A stretch of 10,800 bases of DNA from an uncultured Prevotella sp. (GTDB lineage Bacteria > Bacteroidota > Bacteroidia > Bacteroidales > Bacteroidaceae), in the NCBI GenBank assembly GCA_900314365.1, contig OMVH01000159.1, positions 1-10,800 of the forward strand. The letters are read 5' to 3'. The notes below the pieces were generated by a model that had not been told where the DNA came from, ran no database searches, and saw only the letters and a program-made list of their open reading frames with translations. This document shows positions 7,003-10,800 of the stretch, one piece after another; the first letter of the stretch is position 1, and every line of letters starts with the position of its first letter. Position numbers and translations under genes: made by a program.

Positions 7003-7010
7003 TAACTTTG
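7003..7010 (+). promoter_or_regulatory. Possible -7 box TAACTTTG of the WG-repeat gene
   Basis: TAACTTTG lies 18 nt before the ATG at 7029 and matches the Bacteroidetes -7 consensus. The -33 region is only a T-run (TTTT about 22 nt upstream, 6977-6980), so the promoter is partial. A second TATCTTTG (6960-6967) lacks any -33 partner. Confidence 0.45.
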
Positions 7011-7028
7011 CGGGAAAACAAGCAAGCT

Positions 7029-7688
7029 ATGAAAAGAATTACACAGGAAAACTTCGAGACCGAGTATGCCGACAGCATAGAGTTGCGCGAGATGGACAAA
7101 TTCATCTGCAAGGAGATGGGACGCCAGATTCACCGCTACATCAAGGCGATGTCGGGCTCACTGAAGAATATGGAGCTCTTCGAGGCTTCGCTCGGCAACC
7201 TCACCGTTCCTGAAAAGGAAGAGGCCATCGCACGCTATATCGACCGCAACCGCAAGGTGCTCAGCGGGCTCGACTTCCGCATCGTTGTAGCGCGGGCCAT
7301 GGCCAACTACTGCGACACGTTCAGCTACTTCCAGCAGCTCGTGGCCGACGAACGGCGCATGGACTTCTATCTGGACCGGCTCAAGTCGAAGTACATCCGC
7401 TTTCATGAAGTCTTCGAAGACCACGGCAAGTATGGCATCCGCAGTCACGACGGTAAAGTGCTCATTCCGGCCGAGTACGATTTTCTGCGTACACCTTATA
7501 TATATAAAGACGACCTTACAGCTATGCCCGTCATCGCAGAAAAGGACGGCAAGCTCGGGCTGGTGCTTCCCGACGGCCACAACACCGTCGTGGTGCCTTT
7601 CGTCTACGACAACATCGCACTGCGCGACGAGTACCCCTATTTCGAGGGAACCCGCGACGGAAAGACCGAGCTCATCGACAAGGCCTGA
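7029..7688 (+). CDS. WG-repeat-containing protein of unknown function
   Basis: Protein of 219 residues. The N-terminal two thirds (1-130) is charged and mostly predicted helical with no family I recognise. The C-terminal part carries degenerate WG (KWG) beta-repeats: GKYGIRSHDGKVLIPAEYD (133-151), DGKLGLVLPDG followed by VVVPFVYDNI (173-196), and a trailing half repeat RDGKTELIDK (209-218). There is no signal peptide or membrane segment, so it is probably cytoplasmic. The start is placed at ATG 7029 rather than the in-frame TTG at 7008, because the TTG lies within the -7 box. It stands alone, divergent from metK. WG repeats are thought to mediate binding; the partner here is unknown. Confidence 0.75.
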   Translation: MKRITQENFETEYADSIELREMDKFICKEMGRQIHRYIKAMSGSLKNMELFEASLGNLTVPEKEEAIARYIDRNRKVLSGLDFRIVVARAMANYCDTFSYFQQLVADERRMDFYLDRLKSKYIRFHEVFEDHGKYGIRSHDGKVLIPAEYDFLRTPYIYKDDLTAMPVIAEKDGKLGLVLPDGHNTVVVPFVYDNIALRDEYPYFEGTRDGKTELIDKA

Positions 7689-7712
7689 GCAGGCGTCACC
7701 TTACTAACAAAT

Positions 7713-7750
7713 CCATGTCCCAGGCCCGTCGGAAGCGGCTGGAAACATGG
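7713..7750 (+). other. Hairpin downstream of the WG-repeat gene
   Basis: CCATGT (7713-7718) pairs with ACATGG (7745-7750), with further CCAG/CTGG pairing inside (7719-7722 with 7739-7742). It lies 24 bp after the stop. No T-run follows directly; the nearest TTTTT is at 7772-7776, so it is a weak terminator candidate. Confidence 0.35.
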
Positions 7751-7808
7751 CTACAGACCCTTGCGGTACCGTTTTTAGGGGGTATCGGAAGGGTGAGTTG
7801 TCGAGAAT

Positions 7809-7835
7809 CAAGAAAAAAGTTAAGTATTTTTCTTG
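7809..7835. repeat. Short A/T-rich inverted repeat
   Basis: CAAGAAAAA (7809-7817) and TTTTTCTTG (7827-7835) form a perfect 9-bp stem with a 9-nt loop, 7 nt before the -33 box of the next promoter. It could be a weak terminator in either direction or a protein-binding site. Confidence 0.45.
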
Positions 7836-7842
7836 CCTAAGT

Positions 7843-7874
7843 CTTGACGTTATAAAAATATTTTTCTAAATTTG
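7843..7874 (+). promoter_or_regulatory. Promoter without a gene (-33 CTTG / -7 TAAATTTG)
   Basis: CTTG (7843-7846), a 20-nt spacer and TAAATTTG (7867-7874) match the Bacteroidetes promoter pattern, with one mismatch in the -33 box; the same CTTG variant is seen at 10437-10440. The spacer is very A/T-rich. Transcription would start near 7880 and run right, into a region with no credible coding sequence. Confidence 0.6.
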
Positions 7875-7879
7875 CAGCC

Positions 7880-8150
7880 GTTGTGAAAGCACTCTTCTCT
7901 GTCATGAATTACCTTCAAGCAGAGTTTTAAGACACGATGACTAACAGTCTCACGCTCTTTTTACGCATGAGGCCGGGGGCATTTGTTTTTTCCGGGAGGG
8001 CGGTTCCGCCCATCCAACCACGGAGACCTGTAGACTCGACGGGTGGCTTTCCACACATACGCTCTTTGATGTGGGCTCGGATATTGTGGCAATCCGACAC
8101 CCCTTCCGTCCCCTTTCTCCAAGCTAGGAGGAAGGGGACTCTCGTTTCAT
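7880..8150 (+). ncRNA. Candidate structured non-coding RNA, class unassigned
   Basis: Downstream of a good promoter, roughly 260 nt hold no credible reading frame but a chain of hairpins: CTCTG/CAGAG early on, GGAGGGCG/CGCCC(A)TCC at 7995-8015, CACAT/ATGTG at 8054-8073, and TCGGA-TTG/CAA-TCCGA at 8077-8097. GACGG/CCGTC (8038-8042 with 8106-8110) could enclose the last two. The end is a 13-bp hairpin at 8108-8139. I looked for tmRNA, SRP RNA and RNase P RNA signatures and saw none. 6S RNA is possible on size and context, but I cannot confirm it. Both ends are approximate. Confidence 0.4.
8108..8150 (+). terminator. Strong hairpin at the end of the candidate ncRNA, terminator-like
   Basis: GTCCCCTTTCTCC (8108-8120) pairs with GGAGGAAGGGGAC (8127-8139) over 13 bp with one G-T, and a 6-nt loop. 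The following TCTCGTTTCAT is only moderately T-rich. It lies 28 bp from the 3' end of the convergent mutarotase gene, so it may separate the two converging transcripts. Confidence 0.55.
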
Positions 8151-8167
8151 AGGGACGTTGTGAATAG

Positions 8168-8548
8168 TCAGTCGTAGAGATGGAACATGCGTTCCATCAT
8201 CTTCCATTTCTCGTTCGAGGTGTCACCCTCACGGCATTGTTGGAACTGCGCCACGTGGGCTTCCCACTCAGCCTGTCTGGGCAATGTGGCCAGACGGTTC
8301 ATAGCCTCGTCCCAGTCAAGGTCGGCAGGCAGGTCGCAAATCATCACGAGGCGGTTGCCGAGAATGTAGATTTCCATCTCCAGTATGCCCACACTGCGGA
8401 TGCCCTCCAGTATTTCTTTCCATATCTGGCTCTCGGAGTGTGCCTTGCGATAGGCCTCAATAAGCTGCGGGTCATCCTTGAGATCCATAGTCTGGACATA
8501 ACGTTTCACGGGGAAGTCATAGTGTTTCTGTAGGATTCCTTCTGTCAT
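8168..8548 (-). CDS. L-rhamnose mutarotase family protein (RhaM/DUF718)
   Basis: Protein of 126 residues, slightly longer than E. coli RhaM (104). RhaM interconverts the alpha and beta anomers of L-rhamnose. Alignment by eye places Y33 and H37 (EAYRKAH) on the catalytic Tyr18 and His22 of RhaM (EEYQRRH). The central strands EMEIYILGNRLVMICDL (57-73) and the tryptophan at 95 also fit the family. A short N-terminal extension (1-15) precedes the fold. It is the last gene of a three-gene unit, 30 bp after the GT11-like gene. No rhamnose or fucose catabolic genes are adjacent, so its sugar is uncertain; family members in Bacteroidetes may act on other 6-deoxyhexoses. Confidence 0.8.
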   Translation of the reverse strand: MTEGILQKHYDFPVKRYVQTMDLKDDPQLIEAYRKAHSESQIWKEILEGIRSVGILEMEIYILGNRLVMICDLPADLDWDEAMNRLATLPRQAEWEAHVAQFQQCREGDTSNEKWKMMERMFHLYD

Positions 8549-8578
8549 AATCTTTAAAGTTATTTCGGTTGCTGAATG

Positions 8579-9391
8579 TCAAATAAGATGGGTAAAGAGG
8601 TCGTCGAAATGCTTGAAGCTTCGTTTTTCCAAAGGACGTCCGGCATCCATAATCCAATAGAGCGGTACGTTCCGGTACATGGAGGCCACCAGCGAGAAAG
8701 TGCTCGGCGGCCCAATAAGAGCATCCATACGCGAGAGCAGACAAAGGTCCTCGCCGGGATTACCTTCAGGGAAGCTGACGTGGTCGGTTCCGAGAGCCTG
8801 ACGGTAAGCATTGCGGTCGAGACTGGGATCATTGCCGCAGATAAAGACGTGAACATCACTTCCAGGGTGCAAGTCAACGAACTGGCGGATGACGTGGATG
8901 TACTGTGAATCGCTGAAGAAGTAGCGTCCGTCCTGCCAGCGTGCATAGTCGCCCCGACGGATATGTACGCCCAACTTCACGCAACCACCGTAGGAGGCCA
9001 CAAGTGCATCGGCCTTTCGACGGATATTATCGTGGAAACTGAAGAGGCGCACAATGTCACCTTTGTATTTCAGGAAGAGCGAAGGGAACTGCACATACCA
9101 TCCCTCAACGACAACATTCTTATGGTCGGCCATGAAAGCTTCACCGGCAGTGGTATCGCCCCCAGGCTTGTTGAAGGAGACAACAGGCAGCAAGCCCGTT
9201 TTAGCTGCATACTTGGCAAAGACATAGACGAAGAAATTGTGCCAGCGTGTGTCGCAGATGTGGAAATAGGGATATTTGTAGGCGAAGCGCATGGACATCG
9301 AACTGCGGCCATGCTCCCGGGCCCAGGCGTAGACGTGGCCGTACTGAAGGATGTTGTTGCACATCCGGCCTTTGTCACGAACGAATATCAT
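8579..9391 (-). CDS. Glycosyltransferase family 11-like protein (probable alpha-1,2-fucosyltransferase)
   Basis: Protein of 270 residues, close to the usual 280-300 of bacterial GT11 enzymes, which transfer L-fucose from GDP-fucose to a galactose on surface glycans. The N-terminal GRMCNNILQYGHVYAWA (8-24) corresponds to the family's 'GGLGNQLFQYAxAxALA'. The donor-binding motif GVHIRRGDY (141-149) is intact, and GPPSTFSLVASMY (227-239) matches the conserved C-terminal motif. There is no signal peptide or transmembrane segment, so it acts on the cytoplasmic face. It lies 38 bp after the acyltransferase gene and 30 bp before the mutarotase gene. Acceptor and linkage cannot be read from sequence. 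Confidence 0.75.
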   Translation of the reverse strand: MIFVRDKGRMCNNILQYGHVYAWAREHGRSSMSMRFAYKYPYFHICDTRWHNFFVYVFAKYAAKTGLLPVVSFNKPGGDTTAGEAFMADHKNVVVEGWYVQFPSLFLKYKGDIVRLFSFHDNIRRKADALVASYGGCVKLGVHIRRGDYARWQDGRYFFSDSQYIHVIRQFVDLHPGSDVHVFICGNDPSLDRNAYRQALGTDHVSFPEGNPGEDLCLLSRMDALIGPPSTFSLVASMYRNVPLYWIMDAGRPLEKRSFKHFDDLFTHLI

Positions 9392-9429
9392 AGTAGATTG
9401 GCTTTAATGTTAAGCTTGTGCGGACTGAC

Positions 9430-10389
9430 TCAGTCGAGGCCCTTCTCTTTCTTGATGACATCGAGGGGCCTAAGGTCCACGCGGCCGGTCTTGGCGTCGT
9501 AGCGAATGTTGAACTCCTCGTGCGAGCGTTTCCAGCGATTATGACTCCAGAGGTAGAGCGACGGGTCGCGGCGAATGGAAGCCTCCAGGCGGGTGAAGTA
9601 GATGTCGGTGAGCTGCCAGTCGGGATAGCTGGCAGCATGAGTGGTGATGAGCTGCATGTCGCACTCATAGTAGCCGCGCCTGATGCGACGTACATCGCCA
9701 TAGACGACAGCCTGGTTCACCTTCTTGGCTATACGCTCGGCGCCGGTCAGCACCGGTGTGTCGTGGTTGAGGAACTTCAGCCAGTGGTGGATGTTGTTCC
9801 AGAAAGGCACTTGGTCGGCAATGTAACCGAGGACGATGGGGCGGTGCTCCTGACGGTAGCCGGCAATGCGACGGAGAGTCTCTGCCATAGGTATGCAGAG
9901 CGCATTGTGCTTCTCGCGCACCGTACGGAAGAGCCTGTCGAAGCGCGGATTCTCCAAAGGATGGTAGATTTCGCAGCACTGGCACTTTGAGATGGTCCAT
10001 AGTGGGAGCGATGTTATCCATTCCCACTGCCCGTAATGGCCGAGATAGATGGCCACCGACTGGCCGGTCTCAAGAATCTTGTTGATTTCATCAACTCCTT
10101 TGAACTGCATCCGTTTGCGAAGCTGACTGTCGCTCATGGTCATGAGCTTGATGGTCTCCACAAAGTAATCGCACAACCAACGGTAAAAACCCTTTTCTAT
10201 GCGCCGCCATTCCTTCGCATTGGCTTCAGGAAACGATGTGGAAATGTTGCGCCATATAACTTTGTGACGGTAGCGCACAACATGGCAGATGAGGAAGTAG
10301 AAGCAGTCCGACAGCACGTAGAGTACCCGCAAGGGCAACAGCGAGACAACGTACCAAAGGGCATAAGCGAGATAATATAGTAATTTCAT
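9430..10389 (-). CDS. LpxL/HtrB-type lysophospholipid/lipid A acyltransferase
   Basis: Protein of 319 residues, the usual size of the Kdo2-lipid A secondary acyltransferase family (LpxL/HtrB). A hydrophobic N-terminal anchor (residues 1-38) precedes the catalytic HX4E motif HYGQWE (118-123). Later landmarks are ADQVP (191-195) and SLYLWSHNRWKR (277-288), which matches the family's 'YLWxHRRWK'. It probably acylates a lipid A or ornithine/glyco-lipid precursor at the inner membrane; which one is unresolved. The start is set at ATG 10389 (MKLLYYLAYALW), just downstream of a promoter. The frame stays open upstream into the 88-bp repeats, but that 71-codon extension is repeat-encoded and lies beyond the promoter. 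First gene of the three-gene unit. Confidence 0.88.
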   Translation of the reverse strand: MKLLYYLAYALWYVVSLLPLRVLYVLSDCFYFLICHVVRYRHKVIWRNISTSFPEANAKEWRRIEKGFYRWLCDYFVETIKLMTMSDSQLRKRMQFKGVDEINKILETGQSVAIYLGHYGQWEWITSLPLWTISKCQCCEIYHPLENPRFDRLFRTVREKHNALCIPMAETLRRIAGYRQEHRPIVLGYIADQVPFWNNIHHWLKFLNHDTPVLTGAERIAKKVNQAVVYGDVRRIRRGYYECDMQLITTHAASYPDWQLTDIYFTRLEASIRRDPSLYLWSHNRWKRSHEEFNIRYDAKTGRVDLRPLDVIKKEKGLD

Positions 10390-10408
10390 TCTGAGTCTTA
10401 TGTTTTTG

Positions 10409-10440
10409 CAAAAGTAGCAATTAAAGGTGATAACAACAAG
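10409..10440 (-). promoter_or_regulatory. Promoter of the acyltransferase-GT11-mutarotase unit (-33 CTTG / -7 TACTTTTG)
   Basis: Minus strand CTTG (10440-10437), 20-nt spacer, TACTTTTG (10416-10409): Bacteroidetes-type promoter with one mismatch in the -33 box. It predicts a start near 10402 and a leader of only about a dozen nucleotides before the ATG at 10389. The palindromic array begins 11 bp upstream of the -33 box. Confidence 0.65.
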
Positions 10441-10450
10441 TAAAAACGGT

Positions 10451-10800
10451 GCTTTTTCTTTGGCGTTCCCCTCGTTTGCACTACTTGTATGCTTCGCATG
10501 AAGGTAGGCGGCACTCGGGAGTGCCAAAGAAAAAGCGCGCTTTTTCTTTGGCGTTCCCCTCGTTTGCACTACTTGTATGCTTCGCATGAAGGTAGGCGGC
10601 ACTCGGGAGTGCCAAAGAAAAAGCGCGCTTTTTCTTTGGCGTTCCCCTCGTTTGCACTACTTGTATGCTTCGCATGAAGGTAGGCGGCACTCGGGAGTGC
10701 CAAAGAAAAAGCGCGCTTTTTCTTTGGCGTTCCCCTCGTTTGCACTACTTGTATGCTTCGCATGAAGGTAGGCGGCACTCGGGAGTGCCAAAGAAAAAGC
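10451..10800. repeat. Tandem array of identical 88-bp palindromic units (at least four)
   Basis: Units begin at 10451, 10539, 10627 and 10715; the fourth is cut by the window edge after 86 bp. I see no base difference between copies. Each unit is itself an imperfect palindrome: GCTTTTTCTTTGGC pairs with GCCAAAGAAAAAGC (10451-10464 with 10523-10536), continued by six pairs with two G-T (10465-10470 with 10517-10522). The tip is a stem-loop (CTACTT, ATGC-TTC-GCAT, AGGTAG; 10481-10507). A competing hairpin GGCACTC-GG-GAGTGCC occupies 10510-10525. Each junction forms a perfect 30-bp palindrome, for example 10523-10552. Frames through the array give only periodic peptides. Confidence 0.95.

Noticed and set aside
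7880..8150. tmRNA, SRP RNA or RNase P RNA
   Set aside because: None of the signatures I know was seen: no tag reading frame, no GGAAGGAAGCAGC-like SRP loop, no GAGGAAAGTCC-like RNase P core.
7937..8152. 71-residue plus-strand frame in the gap before the mutarotase gene
   Set aside because: Composition is arginine/proline-rich without motifs, and it spans several strong hairpins; a non-coding RNA explains the region better.
10451..10800. CRISPR array
   Set aside because: The 88-bp units are contiguous and identical over their full length; there are no unique spacers and no cas genes.
10451..10800. Integron attC array
   Set aside because: The units are palindromic and of plausible size, but there are no cassettes between them and no core-site pair that I can recognise.

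Overview
The window looks like a chromosomal segment of a Bacteroidales bacterium, most likely Prevotella-like. The evidence is a SusD/RagB-family outer-membrane protein gene, DUF4271 and hemD genes in a block with rnpA, yidD and tyrS, weak ribosome binding sites, and several promoters of the Bacteroidetes sigma-ABfr type (-33 TTTG-like, about 20 nt, then -7 TAnnTTTG). Genus is inference; there is no rRNA here.

Layout. (1) 1-737 (+): C-terminal part of a SusD-like glycan-binding lipoprotein, cut by the window edge and closed by a clean intrinsic terminator. (2) 812-1243: gene-free stretch with a small hairpin, a degenerate 22-bp tandem repeat and the terminator of the following tRNA. (3) 1244-1314 (-): tRNA-Gln(UUG), whose promoter lies inside a strong inverted repeat. 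(4) 1418-6466 (-): a compact, probably co-transcribed housekeeping block read as metK, DUF4271 membrane protein, hemD, rnpA, yidD, tyrS. The start/stop overlaps TGATG (metK/DUF4271) and ATGA (rnpA/yidD) suggest translational coupling. metK has its own promoter and a leader of about 110 nt with mutually exclusive pairings. (5) 6616-7002: gene-free. (6) 7029-7688 (+): a WG-repeat protein of unknown function. (7) 7689-8167: gene-free by coding criteria, but with a good promoter and a string of hairpins, so a candidate structured non-coding RNA. (8) 8168-10389 (-): three-gene cell-surface operon: LpxL/HtrB-type acyltransferase, GT11-like fucosyltransferase, L-rhamnose mutarotase-family protein. 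(9) 10451-10800: at least four identical 88-bp palindromic units in tandem, running off the window edge.

How the parts work together. The metK-to-tyrS block joins S-adenosylmethionine supply, tetrapyrrole synthesis, tRNA 5'-end processing (RnpA), membrane protein insertion (YidD) and tyrosine charging. The acyltransferase/GT11 pair points to envelope lipid and surface-glycan synthesis. The most open-ended observations are the 88-bp palindromic array beside the acyltransferase promoter, the orphan transcription unit at about 7880-8140, and the metK leader.
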